A stretch of 64,000 nt of DNA from Paenibacillus humicola (GTDB lineage Bacteria; Bacillota; Bacilli; Paenibacillales; Paenibacillaceae): contig NZ_JAQGPL010000001.1 in assembly GCF_028826105.1 (NCBI RefSeq), positions 3,622,501-3,686,500 of the forward strand. The letters run 5' to 3'. This document shows, one piece after another, positions 27,147 through 35,913 of this stretch (positions within the stretch are counted from its first letter, which is position 1; the number at the start of each line of letters is the position of its first letter). The notes beneath the pieces were generated by a model. It worked only from the letters and a program-made list of their open reading frames with translations. It was not told the origin of the DNA and did not search any database. The position numbers and the translations under genes were made by a program.

Positions 27147-27606
27147 TTTCTTTTTTTGAGGAGATCAGGGCATCGAGCAATATAAGCGCAACGCCGCATG
27201 TAATTCCGGAATCCGCCAAATTAAAAATCGGAAACACATAGCTGCCGAACGTAAACTGCAGGAAGTCGGTGACTTCGCCGTAAAGCGCCCGGTCGAGAAA
27301 ATTGCCGATCGCGCCGCCCAGCACGAGACCGAGCCCGATCAGCAGCAAGGGCTTGCCGGTATTCCGGTTTTTCGCCATATACCAGACAATGCCGGCGACG
27401 ACCAGAAGCGTGATCAGAACGAACAGCCACTGCTGGCGCTGCAGGATGCCGAACGCGGCGCCCTGATTTTTGAGAAACGTAATCACAAAGAAGTCGCCGA
27501 TAATGCTCATCTTTTGACCGATAACGAAGTTGGCTTCGATCATTTTTTTTGAGACGAAATCGATTGCGAAGACGAAGAGCGCGATCCAATAATAGTAATA
27601 TTTCAC
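27085..27606 (-). CDS. lspA: Lipoprotein signal peptidase (signal peptidase II)
   Basis: Removes signal peptides from prolipoproteins such as those encoded elsewhere in the window. A 173-residue protein with four membrane segments and the two catalytic Asp motifs GNFLDRALYGEVTDFL and IFNLADSGI. The charged C-terminal tail (EPNGQHERKEPDG) is longer than usual and lies in the overlap with rluD. Start is GTG at 27606 with GGGAGG nine bases upstream; an ATG in between is out of frame. Confidence 0.95.
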   Translation of the reverse strand: MKYYYYWIALFVFAIDFVSKKMIEANFVIGQKMSIIGDFFVITFLKNQGAAFGILQRQQWLFVLITLLVVAGIVWYMAKNRNTGKPLLLIGLGLVLGGAIGNFLDRALYGEVTDFLQFTFGSYVFPIFNLADSGITCGVALILLDALISSKKENGEPNGQHERKEPDGSQPVQ

Positions 27607-27768
27607 CCCATCAATCCTCCCTTGTCCCAGATATTGTAGCATATCCGCCTTTGCGAGAGCCAGCGGAAGAAGCAGCCGGCCCGCGGATTAAAATCCGGCC
27701 GTTCCGCCAACAATAAGGTCGAACCGACGGCCTTCAGATTGACATTTCGAGAAGGGTTGTGGCAGATT

Positions 27769-28479
27769 ATGAGCCATCTTACATCTGAACAGCTTAACGG
27801 GCTGAAAGCGAGGCTGGAAGCCGATAAACGGCAGACCGAAGCGCGCCTCGGGGATCAAGAGCATTACGGGCTGGCGTCCTCGCAGCGGGACGACACGGGC
27901 GAGCTGTCCGCCATCGACAACCATCCGGGCGATTTGGCGACCGAGACGTATGATCGGGAGAAGGATGTCGCACTGCTCGAGCAGGAGGATCTGCGCCTAG
28001 CCCGGATCGATGCCGCCCTGGAGGCGATGGCGGATGGAAGCTACGGGATTTGCCGCGTATGCGGGGAACCGATCCCGTACGAACGGCTCGCGGCGGTTCC
28101 GGATACCGTATACTGCGTCGAGCATTCGCCAAGACAGGACGAATCCTACCGCAGACCGGTGGAGGAAGCTTTTCTGCAACCGCCGTTCGGCCGCTCAAGC
28201 CTCGACGAGCATGAATATAACGGCTTTGATGGAGAAGACGCCTGGCAGATCGTTGAAAGCTGGGGCAATTCGAACTCGCCGGCCATGTCCGAAAACCGCA
28301 ACGCGGAAGATTACGAGAGCGTCGGTATCGAAGCCGGAGAACCCGACGGTTACGTCGAGGCGATCGAAAGCTTCCTGGCGACCGATATTTCCGGAAATCA
28401 TGTGACGGTCGTCCGCAACAAAGCGTATTACGAATATATGAAGCATAAGGAAGGGGACGGCGGACTGGAGGAGGAATGA
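27769..28479 (+). CDS. yteA: TraR/DksA zinc-finger protein of the YteA type
   Basis: A 236-residue protein with an N-terminal helical hairpin (about 1-90), a zinc finger made by Cys95, Cys98, Cys116 and His119 (GICRVCGEPIPYERL, YCVEH), and a long acidic C-terminal region (about 120-236). The last ligand His instead of Cys and the C-terminal extension fit the YteA branch of the TraR/DksA superfamily, small sporulation-associated proteins of unknown function. It occupies the slot that ylyA, another TraR/DksA protein, has in Bacillus subtilis beside lspA, but on the opposite strand. It has its own terminator. Confidence 0.9.
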   Translation: MSHLTSEQLNGLKARLEADKRQTEARLGDQEHYGLASSQRDDTGELSAIDNHPGDLATETYDREKDVALLEQEDLRLARIDAALEAMADGSYGICRVCGEPIPYERLAAVPDTVYCVEHSPRQDESYRRPVEEAFLQPPFGRSSLDEHEYNGFDGEDAWQIVESWGNSNSPAMSENRNAEDYESVGIEAGEPDGYVEAIESFLATDISGNHVTVVRNKAYYEYMKHKEGDGGLEEE

Positions 28480-28496
28480 GGCTCCGGTCCTTAACC

Positions 28497-28535
28497 AACA
28501 AAGCTTGCAGCCTCGGCGGACTGCAAGCTTTGTTT
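28497..28535 (+). terminator. Intrinsic terminator of yteA
   Basis: Perfect stem AACAAAGCTTGCAG/CTGCAAGCTTTGTT with a ten-base loop. The last stem bases give the T-rich end on both strands, so it can also stop minus-strand transcripts from the gene at 28685. Confidence 0.9.
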
Positions 28536-28684
28536 ATTATGGCCTGACCGGCATATGAAGGCGGCATCCGCTGCCGGGCCGCTCATTTTTTCCGCCGCAT
28601 GCATCGTATGGGAAAATGGTTCCGGCTCCAGAGCCGTCATTTCCGAGCGCCGCCTTATTCAGGAGGTTTCGGCCGCTTCAGTTC

Positions 28685-29725
28685 TCACGTTGCCGCAACC
28701 TTCACCCTGCAGCCGCTTTCAAAGGAACGGATTGCGGCCTCCGCGAGAAGCAGCGCGCGATAGCCCGCTCCGGCGTCGACCGGGGGCTTGTCTCCGCTGC
28801 GAAGCGCAACGAGAAGCGCTTCGGCATGCTTGTCGAATGTGCGATGGAATTCGCGATCCGCATCGTTAAAGTAGCCGGCCTCCCAGCTTTCCCCGATCTC
28901 GCTGCCCGCGGCATGGAACGTATATTTTTTCACCGTATCGTGAATGACGGACCGGCCGCGCGTGCCGTCGATCTCCACGCGATGCGTATCCGGGTAGGCG
29001 TAGGATGAATCATAGGTTCCGATCAGGCTTCCGACCGCCCCGCTTCGAAAGCGGAGGGCAAGCGACAGCGTCCGGTACCCGCTGCCGGTTTTGTCCGACA
29101 TCTCGGCCATCACCGATTCGACCGGTCCGCACAAATATTCCAGCATATCGAAGCCGTGGCATTGCGTCTCGATCAGATTGGCATGCGGATGACTGCTGGC
29201 TCCTTCTCCGCCGAACCGCCAGGAGGCGAACGTCAGCTCGCCAAGCCTGCCCGCATCGATCGCCGCGCGCGCAAGCTCGACCGGCTTGGCGAACCTGTGG
29301 TTAAAATTGATCGCAAAAAATACGTTTCTTTTGGCGGCTTCGTTCATCAGGATTTCGGCTTCTCTGATATCAAATACAAGCGGTTTTTCGACCAGCAGCG
29401 GGAACCCGGCCCGGATAACCTCCAGCGTAGCGTCGAAATGCCCTTGATTCGGCAGGCAGAGGCTGACGAGATCCGGCGTTTCCTGCTCCAGCATGTCGGC
29501 AATTCGCGTGTAGGCCTTGGTGCCGAAAATTTCCGCCTTCTCCTGCGTACGAACGGCGTCCCGTCCGACGATTGCGCAGAAATCCACATCCGGCCTCGAC
29601 GCCCATACGCGCACATGCTGCATCCCCCAGCTGCCCGGCGATTGAAAACCATTCCATAACTCGCGGCCGCTTGCGGAACCGCCCGCTCCGACCAAAGCAA
29701 CCTTTACTTTCTTGACGGCGCTCAT
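28685..29725 (-). CDS. Gfo/Idh/MocA family oxidoreductase (monocistronic)
   Basis: A 346-residue NAD(P)-dependent sugar or inositol dehydrogenase-like protein. The N-terminal Rossmann fold has VALVGAGGSASGRE in place of a strict GxGxxG, and the conserved Lys lies in LLVEKPLV. The C-terminal half is the GFO_IDH_MocA_C alpha/beta domain (NFNHRFAKPVELARAAI, ASSHPHANLIETQCHGFDML). It lies beyond the terminator of the sugar operon and has its own promoter (29821-29849), so it is co-located with, but transcribed separately from, the other catabolic genes. The substrate is unknown. Confidence 0.9.
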   Translation of the reverse strand: MSAVKKVKVALVGAGGSASGRELWNGFQSPGSWGMQHVRVWASRPDVDFCAIVGRDAVRTQEKAEIFGTKAYTRIADMLEQETPDLVSLCLPNQGHFDATLEVIRAGFPLLVEKPLVFDIREAEILMNEAAKRNVFFAINFNHRFAKPVELARAAIDAGRLGELTFASWRFGGEGASSHPHANLIETQCHGFDMLEYLCGPVESVMAEMSDKTGSGYRTLSLALRFRSGAVGSLIGTYDSSYAYPDTHRVEIDGTRGRSVIHDTVKKYTFHAAGSEIGESWEAGYFNDADREFHRTFDKHAEALLVALRSGDKPPVDAGAGYRALLLAEAAIRSFESGCRVKVAAT

Positions 29726-29820
29726 GCCCGATAACCACCTCTCCGGTATCGCCTTGGAAGTTTCGATTATGGGGCCTTCTGAATCCGGTCTCCAAGCGTC
29801 TCATTCCAGGTTTAAGCCAA

Positions 29821-29849
29821 AGCATAGCATGGCGATTTTTTGACGTCAA
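29821..29849 (-). promoter_or_regulatory. Candidate sigma-A promoter of the monocistronic Gfo/Idh gene
   Basis: TTGACG (29844-29849) and TATGCT (29821-29826) with a 17-base spacer on the minus strand, about 95 bases before the start codon. Confidence 0.65.
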
Positions 29850-29900
29850 TGCGGTCGCTTCCCCCGGTGCCGCAGGCGGCTTAAGCATATAGAAAACCTT

Positions 29901-29930
29901 AAAAAAGCCGGCCTCGGACAAGAGACCGGC
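29901..29930 (-). terminator. Intrinsic terminator of the sugar catabolic operon
   Basis: Nine-base-pair stem GCCGGTCTC/GAGGCCGGC (one mismatch) followed by six T on the minus strand, 30 bases after the stop of the alcohol dehydrogenase gene. Confidence 0.9.
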
Positions 29931-29959
29931 ATAGGATTCCGTTAAAATGATGCCAACCG

Positions 29960-30994
29960 CTACTTCTGTACCTCGCAGTCGATCATGACATGAATCGTAT
30001 CGCCTTTATGCTCGTTGCGCAGTCCGAAGGCGCGGCCGACTTCGGCCAGCGGCACGATATGCGTAATCATTTCCTCCGTGTTGACCAGCCCGTCCATGAC
30101 CAGGCGAAGCCCTTCGTCGAAGAAGCGCCGGTTGTCGATGTCCCGCTTCGGTTCGGTGGATAAAATATCCAGCCGTTTCTTGTGCACCTTGAAGAAATCG
30201 ACAGGTCTTCTGCAGGTGCCGATGCACCCGTACATGACGATCCGGCCGTTCTGGGCGGCCGCGCTGATCGCATCGACCATCCCGTCCCCCTCAAGCAGAC
30301 ACGGGATCACGACGTCGAAGCCGTCGGGAAAATCATGCCGCAGCGCTTCCATCGTATCGGCATGCGCGGAAGGAAGTTTGTACGTGTGCGTCGCGCCGTA
30401 CTTGCGGGCGAGAGCCAGCTTCTCGTCGAACAGGTCCGTCACCGCCAGCTTGCGCGGACTGAACAGGGAGACGACCTGCGTCATGACGAGGCCGCTCACG
30501 CCCTGTCCGGTAATGAGGACGTTCTTGTGCGGCGAAATATCCGCGAGCTCCGCCGCGTGCAGAATGCCCGGAAGCACCTCGATCAGCGAGCCTTCGATGA
30601 GCGGCAGCTCCTTCGGCAGCACCTTGACGGAAAAAGGACTGCAGCAAACGTATTCGGCGAAGGCTCCCCAAACGTATCGCAGCGCGACGGGATCGCCCGC
30701 CTTTACGCCGGTGACGCCCGGCCCGACCTTGTCGATGACGCCGGCCACCTCATGCCCGAGCCGCGTCGGATAGGTGATAAATTCCGGCTCCCGCGCACCG
30801 CGAAACACCGCAATGTCGCTGCCGCATATGCCGACCCATTTCACTTTGACGCGGACCTCGCCCGGCTTGGGCTCGGGAACGAGCGCCCGCCGCACGCTGA
30901 TTTCCCCGACCGCGTCCATCACCGCGCACAGCTGCGTGCCCGGTCCGGTCCGGTCCGTCAGCTCCATCGGCGGCACAGCCATTTTTGTTACCAT
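29960..30994 (-). CDS. Zinc-dependent alcohol/polyol dehydrogenase, MDR family
   Basis: A 344-residue medium-chain dehydrogenase. Catalytic zinc ligands are visible in VGICGSD (Cys) and RLGHEVAG (His-Glu). The coenzyme fold carries LITGQGVSGLVMTQVV. The four-cysteine structural zinc lobe usually found after the catalytic domain start is absent: the sequence passes from GDPVALRYVWG to AFAEYV. The late EPKRDIDNRRFFDEGLRLV resembles sorbitol/threonine-dehydrogenase-like sugar enzymes. It is the last gene of the ROK-controlled operon; AAAGGAG precedes the ATG. Likely substrate is a sugar or sugar acid alcohol group. Confidence 0.9.
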   Translation of the reverse strand: MVTKMAVPPMELTDRTGPGTQLCAVMDAVGEISVRRALVPEPKPGEVRVKVKWVGICGSDIAVFRGAREPEFITYPTRLGHEVAGVIDKVGPGVTGVKAGDPVALRYVWGAFAEYVCCSPFSVKVLPKELPLIEGSLIEVLPGILHAAELADISPHKNVLITGQGVSGLVMTQVVSLFSPRKLAVTDLFDEKLALARKYGATHTYKLPSAHADTMEALRHDFPDGFDVVIPCLLEGDGMVDAISAAAQNGRIVMYGCIGTCRRPVDFFKVHKKRLDILSTEPKRDIDNRRFFDEGLRLVMDGLVNTEEMITHIVPLAEVGRAFGLRNEHKGDTIHVMIDCEVQK

Positions 30995-31017
30995 ATCGTC
31001 TCGATCTCCTTTCTGTT

Positions 31018-31152
31018 GACTGACGGTCCGCGCATAGCGTTGTAATAGACCGGCAGCTGTCCGGACGATCTGGGCAGCGAAACCGTCAGCTTGCCGCTCG
31101 AAAGGCCGGCAGATGCCGCTCGCCCGGACGCATAAGCCTCACTCGAATCCGC
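31018..31152 (-). pseudogene. 3' remnant of a GH3-type beta-glycosidase gene
   Basis: Between the hydroxyacid dehydrogenase stop and the alcohol dehydrogenase, one frame encodes SSGKLTVSLPRSSGQLPVYYN, which is the signature of the C-terminal domain of GH3 beta-glucosidases and beta-xylosidases (usual form GKLP-SFPRSVGQIPVYYN). Only about 45 codons remain, with no catalytic domain and no start of its own. I read it as the scar of a deletion that removed most of a GH3 gene from this operon. The family match is recalled; a profile search would settle it. Confidence 0.6.
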
Positions 31153-31154
31153 CG

Positions 31155-32147
31155 TCACGCCATCACGTCCCACATCCGTTCGTTCACTTCATAGGCGGTC
31201 GGCTCTCCCGCCAGACCGCGGACGATATCGGCCGCCACCGCCTCCATCAGGGCGAGATGGCCCTCGACCGTCGCGCCGGCGATATGGGGCGTCAGCAGCA
31301 CGTTCGGCAGCGTACGCAGCGGGCTGTCCGCAGCAAGCGGCTCCCTGGCGAACACGTCGAGCGCAGCCGTGAACCGGCCGCTTTGCAGCTCCGCCATAAG
31401 CGCTTGCTCGTCAAAAACGCTGCCCCGCGACGAATTGACCAGTACGGCGCCGTCGGGAATGCGGGCGAGCAGCTCCGCCGTCAGTATGCCTTCGGTAGCG
31501 GGTAAATTCGGCGCGTGCACGGAAATGACCGGGCATGCCATCACCTCCGCGAGCGTTCCCGTCCGGACACCCAGTCCCGCGGCGGCTTCGGCTGTTAAAT
31601 ACGGATCATAAACGACCGCGTCTACGCCGAACGGCGCAAGCAGGCGGATCAGCGCGCGCGCCGTCGAGCTGGCCGACACGATGCCGACCTTGCTCCCGGC
31701 AAGCTCTCTTCCTTTCAGCCCCGGAATCTTCCAGCCTCCCGCGCGCATCCCGCCGCCAAACTCCGGCAGGCGGCGCAGACAGGCCAGCATTGCGGCGAGG
31801 CAGAATTCCCCGACGCTAGCCGCGATCCGCGGCGCGCCCGAGTGGACCCGGACGCCGCGGGCGAAGATCCCCCGCGGGACGAGGCTTTTCACGGTTCCGG
31901 CGGCATGCCCGACCGCGCGCAGCCCGGGAGCCCGTTCCAGCATCGCTTCGGTCAAGGCCGGCGAGCCCCAGCTTGTCAGGATGACCTCCGCTTCCCGAAC
32001 GAGATCGAACAGCTCCTCCGCCTTATAATCGCGTCCGGTTTCGTTCCAAACCGGCTCGAACTCGCGCTCCAGCAGCGCGCGGCACGCGTCGGAGCAGACC
32101 TCCTGCAGCCGGGATTCCGGCGGAAGCACCAGCGCTTTAGCTTTCAT
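31155..32147 (-). CDS. D-isomer-specific 2-hydroxyacid dehydrogenase family protein
   Basis: A 330-residue protein with the catalytic Arg in VLVNSSRGSVFDE, Glu in DVFAREPL and His in LLTPHIAGAT, in the usual order. The dinucleotide-binding loop is atypical: VGIVSASSTARALIRLL lacks two of the glycines of GxGxxG. Related proteins in sugar clusters of Paenibacillaceae often show a similarly relaxed loop, so it may still be active. Its start overlaps the upstream Gfo/Idh gene by 11 bases; GGGAGGGTG is the ribosome site. The substrate is probably a 2-keto or 2-hydroxy sugar acid, by context. Confidence 0.88.
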   Translation of the reverse strand: MKAKALVLPPESRLQEVCSDACRALLEREFEPVWNETGRDYKAEELFDLVREAEVILTSWGSPALTEAMLERAPGLRAVGHAAGTVKSLVPRGIFARGVRVHSGAPRIAASVGEFCLAAMLACLRRLPEFGGGMRAGGWKIPGLKGRELAGSKVGIVSASSTARALIRLLAPFGVDAVVYDPYLTAEAAAGLGVRTGTLAEVMACPVISVHAPNLPATEGILTAELLARIPDGAVLVNSSRGSVFDEQALMAELQSGRFTAALDVFAREPLAADSPLRTLPNVLLTPHIAGATVEGHLALMEAVAADIVRGLAGEPTAYEVNERMWDVMA

Positions 32148-33228
32148 ATTTTGTCACCCTCCCATATTCGTCCCGGTACCCGTTGTCGGCAGAGCCGCCG
32201 TTCAATCGGACAACCCGGTTCGTGCGCATCGATTCGAAGACGGCGTCTATCACCCTCACGACCGGAAGCACCTCGCGCCCGGACGCAAGCGGCTGGCGGC
32301 CTTCGAGAATCGCGTCCGCAAATTCCTCCAGCTGCCGGCGGAAATTGGCCGCATCGCGGCCGCATTCCGCTTCCTTGGCCCCATTTACCTCAAGCTCGTA
32401 TTCGTCCTTCAGCCGCATCATGCCGTTCGTGCCGATCAAATACCGGTCGTAGACACCGTTCTGCGTCGACCAGATCCGTTTGCCGGTGAGGCCCTCCTCG
32501 TCGGTCGGACGGCTGCCCGCGTTGAACGACATGAGTACGTTCGCCATTCGTCCGCCCGCAAACCGAAGGGAAATCGCCGCCTCGTCCTCGCCCCTCCAAT
32601 GGGGATTGTTGGAAAACCCCTGCGCATAAACCGACTCCGGCGTCTCGCCGTAAGCCCATACGATATAATCGAGGATGTGGCTGCCCCACAGCGGAACGAT
32701 AAAGCCGCCGATTTTGTCCGGATCCGTCCACCAGTCGGCGGCCGGCTTATCCATATGGGCGAGCAGCAGCGCGTTGATGTTGATCAGCCTTCCGATCGCC
32801 CCCTCGCGCAGCCTGCGTACCGATTCCATGACCGAGGTGAAAAAACGCCGGCTCTGCCCGATCATCAGCACGCGCCCGGCCACGTCCGCCGCAGCCTCCA
32901 TCGCCTCCGCCTCCGCCGAATTCATCGCCATCGGCTTTTCCACCAGCACGTGCTTGCCGGCGCGCAGCGCCCGGATGGAGTATTCGGCATGCAGGTGATG
33001 AGGCAGGAGCAGCAGCACCGCGTCGATCTCCTCGTTCTCCAGCATATCCGCATAGGAGGTATACGTCTTCACGTCCTCCTCATTCCCGGCCTCCCGGCGC
33101 AGCTTCTCCGCGTCGCGGGATACGAGCGCGGCCAGCCTGAGCTTGGGCGACAGCTCCCGCAGCGCCGGCAGATGAGACTTCGAGACGCGCCCCAGTCCGA
33201 CGACCGCCATTCTGATTGTGCCGCTCAC
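32137..33228 (-). CDS. Gfo/Idh/MocA family oxidoreductase (operon member)
   Basis: A 363-residue dehydrogenase-like protein. Rossmann motif MAVVGLGRVSKSHLPAL near the N-terminus, conserved Lys in VLVEKPMAMN, and a C-terminal catalytic domain with IVPLWGSHILDYIVWAYGE, where the Trp-Gly-x-His stretch is typical of the substrate pocket. Start is GTG at 33228 with GGGGAGGG upstream. It lies between the solute-binding protein and the hydroxyacid dehydrogenase, so it probably oxidises the imported sugar or its 3-keto derivative; this is inference. Confidence 0.9.
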   Translation of the reverse strand: MSGTIRMAVVGLGRVSKSHLPALRELSPKLRLAALVSRDAEKLRREAGNEEDVKTYTSYADMLENEEIDAVLLLLPHHLHAEYSIRALRAGKHVLVEKPMAMNSAEAEAMEAAADVAGRVLMIGQSRRFFTSVMESVRRLREGAIGRLININALLLAHMDKPAADWWTDPDKIGGFIVPLWGSHILDYIVWAYGETPESVYAQGFSNNPHWRGEDEAAISLRFAGGRMANVLMSFNAGSRPTDEEGLTGKRIWSTQNGVYDRYLIGTNGMMRLKDEYELEVNGAKEAECGRDAANFRRQLEEFADAILEGRQPLASGREVLPVVRVIDAVFESMRTNRVVRLNGGSADNGYRDEYGRVTKYES

Positions 33229-33263
33229 GGCTTTCCCTCCCCTCGTTGATCATAAGCTTTTTC

Positions 33264-34808
33264 TTACTTGCCGTTTAACCGGTCCTGATAAGCCTTGTTC
33301 ATCTCGTCGGCGATTTTCATGTAATCGGGATCGGCCTTCAGCTGTTTGACGAAGGCGTCCCAGGCTTCGATCGGCTCCTTGCCCATAATCACCTTGACCT
33401 TCATGTCGTCGATCTTTTTCCGGTAATCCGCGCCGAGACGGATATTGGTGTCGGAAATGAGCCCGTACGACGGGTCGGGGGTGCTGATCTTGCTGCGGGC
33501 GTCAATAATCGTTTTGTTGCGCTCGAACACGTTTTTCGGCATGCCCGTGTGATACGCCCACAAATACTTGTCGTACCGCTCGAAAATTTTGCCGAACGAG
33601 CTTTGCGACACGCTGTCCTTGACCGCCTGCTCGGTTGCGGTTTTGAAGCCGTCCACCACCGTGAAATGAACGCCTTCGATGCCGTAGCATGCTAGCTGGA
33701 ACCCTTCCTCGGAGGCGCCATAATCCATGAGCGCGAGAACCTTTATCATCTTCGCCTCTGGCACCTTTTTCGGGATGAGGTAAACGCCGGTCACGCCCGA
33801 ATTTTGCGGAACATATTGGCCGTTCGGACCGGTAAGGGACGTAAAGGGCAGAAAATCGGCGTTCGGAATCGTCTTCAGCAGCTCCGCGTTGGCGCGCCAT
33901 ACGCCTTCCACGGTGTCGACCTGCACGCCCGCCTGGTTCGCCTTGGCCATGTCCTCGAACTGGGTCGTCTTCATCAGGGCGAAATCCTCCGGCATCAGCT
34001 TGTCGGCGAACGCCCGCCTCAGCCACAAAAGCCCGTCGCGGGTGCCCGGCTCGAGGTCGGTATCGACCAGCTTGCCGTCCACCGCCTTCCACTTGCCATT
34101 GCTCTCGTTAAATACATTGATAATTTCGTTGTACCCTTTCCCCGTATAGCCGTACGTATCGTTTTTCCCGTCCTTGTCGGGATCGTCCTGCGTGAACGCC
34201 TTCAGCACGTTATAGAAGTCGTCCAGCGTTTCCGGCATTTTGAGATGCAGGTTGTCGAGCCAATCCTTGCGGATCGCGAAATAGCTCGCGCCCTCCAGCG
34301 GGCGCACCGACGGAATGATGTAGTTTTTGCCGTCGATTTTCGTTTTGTCCCAGATCTCCTTCGGGTAGCTCATCAGATTCGGATAATCCTTCAGATAAGG
34401 CGTCAAGTCCCAAAATGCGCCCTGGCGGACCAGCTGCAGCATCTGCGGGTTCGTCATGTCGCTCACCTTCATCAAATCCGGCATGTCGCCGGAAGCGAGC
34501 ACGACGTTCTGCTTGTCGCTCCAGCTGTTCGGCGAAACCCACGTAATATCGAGCTTCGTCCCGGTGCGCTTCTCGAACTCCTTTGTGACCGGATTGTCTG
34601 CCGCAGGCGGCTCGGGCGTGCTGAATTCGGTCATGATGCTGATCTCGACCGGCTTTGCACCGTTATCGCCCCCTGATGCGCCTGATGCATCCGAAGCGCC
34701 GGATGACGGCGTTTTGCCTCCGGAGCAGGCCGCGAGCAGCGTTCCGCACAGCAGGAAGGCGGCGGCAGCGTGCAGCGGTCTGCCTCCGCGAAGCGTAACC
34801 TTCTTCAT
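33264..34808 (-). CDS. Carbohydrate ABC transporter substrate-binding lipoprotein (LplA-like)
   Basis: A 514-residue lipoprotein. The signal peptide ends in LLAAC (Cys at about 28) and is followed by a Ser/Gly/Ala linker. The body is an extracellular solute-binding family 1 protein of the long LplA type (WSDKQNVVLASGDMPDLMKV, WDLTPYLKDYPNL, GKNYIIPSVRPLEG). It binds an oligosaccharide outside the membrane and delivers it to the two permeases encoded just upstream. Start 34808 follows AAAGGGGGA. No ATPase gene is in the operon; such importers usually share an MsmX-type ATPase encoded elsewhere. Confidence 0.92.
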   Translation of the reverse strand: MKKVTLRGGRPLHAAAAFLLCGTLLAACSGGKTPSSGASDASGASGGDNGAKPVEISIMTEFSTPEPPAADNPVTKEFEKRTGTKLDITWVSPNSWSDKQNVVLASGDMPDLMKVSDMTNPQMLQLVRQGAFWDLTPYLKDYPNLMSYPKEIWDKTKIDGKNYIIPSVRPLEGASYFAIRKDWLDNLHLKMPETLDDFYNVLKAFTQDDPDKDGKNDTYGYTGKGYNEIINVFNESNGKWKAVDGKLVDTDLEPGTRDGLLWLRRAFADKLMPEDFALMKTTQFEDMAKANQAGVQVDTVEGVWRANAELLKTIPNADFLPFTSLTGPNGQYVPQNSGVTGVYLIPKKVPEAKMIKVLALMDYGASEEGFQLACYGIEGVHFTVVDGFKTATEQAVKDSVSQSSFGKIFERYDKYLWAYHTGMPKNVFERNKTIIDARSKISTPDPSYGLISDTNIRLGADYRKKIDDMKVKVIMGKEPIEAWDAFVKQLKADPDYMKIADEMNKAYQDRLNGK

Positions 34809-34827
34809 GGAAAATCCCCCTTTGTTC

Positions 34828-35709
34828 TTATCCTTTGACGGAGCCAAGCATGACGCCTTTGGCGAAGTGCTTTTGCAAAAAAGGATACACGCATACGATC
34901 GGAAGCGTCGCGATGACGACGGCGGCCATCTTGAGCGTTTCCGGCGGAATTTGCTGCTCGGCCATCATTTCGGCGGCGGCCGAGCCCCCGGCCTGGGTGG
35001 ATGAATCGATCAGCATGTTTTGCAGCACGAGCTGCAGCGGCCATTTGGCGTTGTCGTTGATGTACAGCACCGCGGTGAAAAAGGTGTTCCAATACGCGAC
35101 AGCATAAAACAGGCCGAACGCCGCCAGCGCCGGCATGGAGAGCGGCAGCACGATGCGGAAAAACACGCCGATGTCGCTTGATCCGTCGATGACGCCCGAT
35201 TCCTCCAGCTCCGGCGGAATGCCGTCGAAGAAGCTGCGCATCAGCGCCACGTACCAGCCGCTCGTCAGCACCGGCAAAATGAGCGACCATAAGCTGTCGA
35301 TCAGCCCGAGATCGCGGACGAGCAGATAGGGCGGAATAAGCCCCGGATTGAACAGCAGCGTAAAAAGAATCATCAGCATGATGGCGCGCCTTCCCATCAG
35401 TCTTTTGCGCGACAGCCCGTAAGCGAGCGCCGAGGTGACGATCAGGCTGAGCGCCGTTCCGACGGAGGCGAGGAAGACGCTGACGAGCGTCGCCCTCGTG
35501 AAGGTCGACGTGGACAGCAGATACCGGTAGGAATCAAGCGTCCAATGCTGCGGGAACAGCACGAATCCCCGCTTGGCGATATACTCGGTCGGGTCCGTGA
35601 AGGACACCGCAAAAACGTAATACAGCGGAAACAGCGTAACGGCGGCAGCGGCGACGAGAAACGCGATATTGAAGCCGTCGAACAGCCGGCCGCCCGGACT
35701 TCGTTTCAA
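34828..35709 (-). CDS. Carbohydrate ABC transporter permease (LplC/YtcP-like)
   Basis: A 293-residue permease with six membrane segments and the ATPase-contact EAA loop EESGVIDGSSDIGVFFRIVL. WTLDSYRYLL after the first segment and the C-terminal KHFAKGVMLGSVKG are hallmarks of the LplC family, which imports complex oligosaccharides in Paenibacillus. Start is TTG at 35709 with AGAGGGGA upstream. A 204-base spacer separates it from its partner permease, unusually long for this gene pair. Confidence 0.93.
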   Translation of the reverse strand: MKRSPGGRLFDGFNIAFLVAAAAVTLFPLYYVFAVSFTDPTEYIAKRGFVLFPQHWTLDSYRYLLSTSTFTRATLVSVFLASVGTALSLIVTSALAYGLSRKRLMGRRAIMLMILFTLLFNPGLIPPYLLVRDLGLIDSLWSLILPVLTSGWYVALMRSFFDGIPPELEESGVIDGSSDIGVFFRIVLPLSMPALAAFGLFYAVAYWNTFFTAVLYINDNAKWPLQLVLQNMLIDSSTQAGGSAAAEMMAEQQIPPETLKMAAVVIATLPIVCVYPFLQKHFAKGVMLGSVKG

Positions 35710-35913
35710 GCTACATCCCCTCTTTCCCCCGCATGCGGGTTATGGTGCGGACCGGACGGGAGCCGGACTTTCGGCGGCAGACGGGAGCGAATGCGCCGGC
35801 CGGCCCGGCTCCTCGCCGCCGGTGCAATCAGGCTCAAGCAGCCGCGATTCCCGCGTTTTCTTTCGCCGGCTTCGCCCGCTCGGCAGGCCGCATGGCAGCC
35901 GGCCGCAGCCCGC

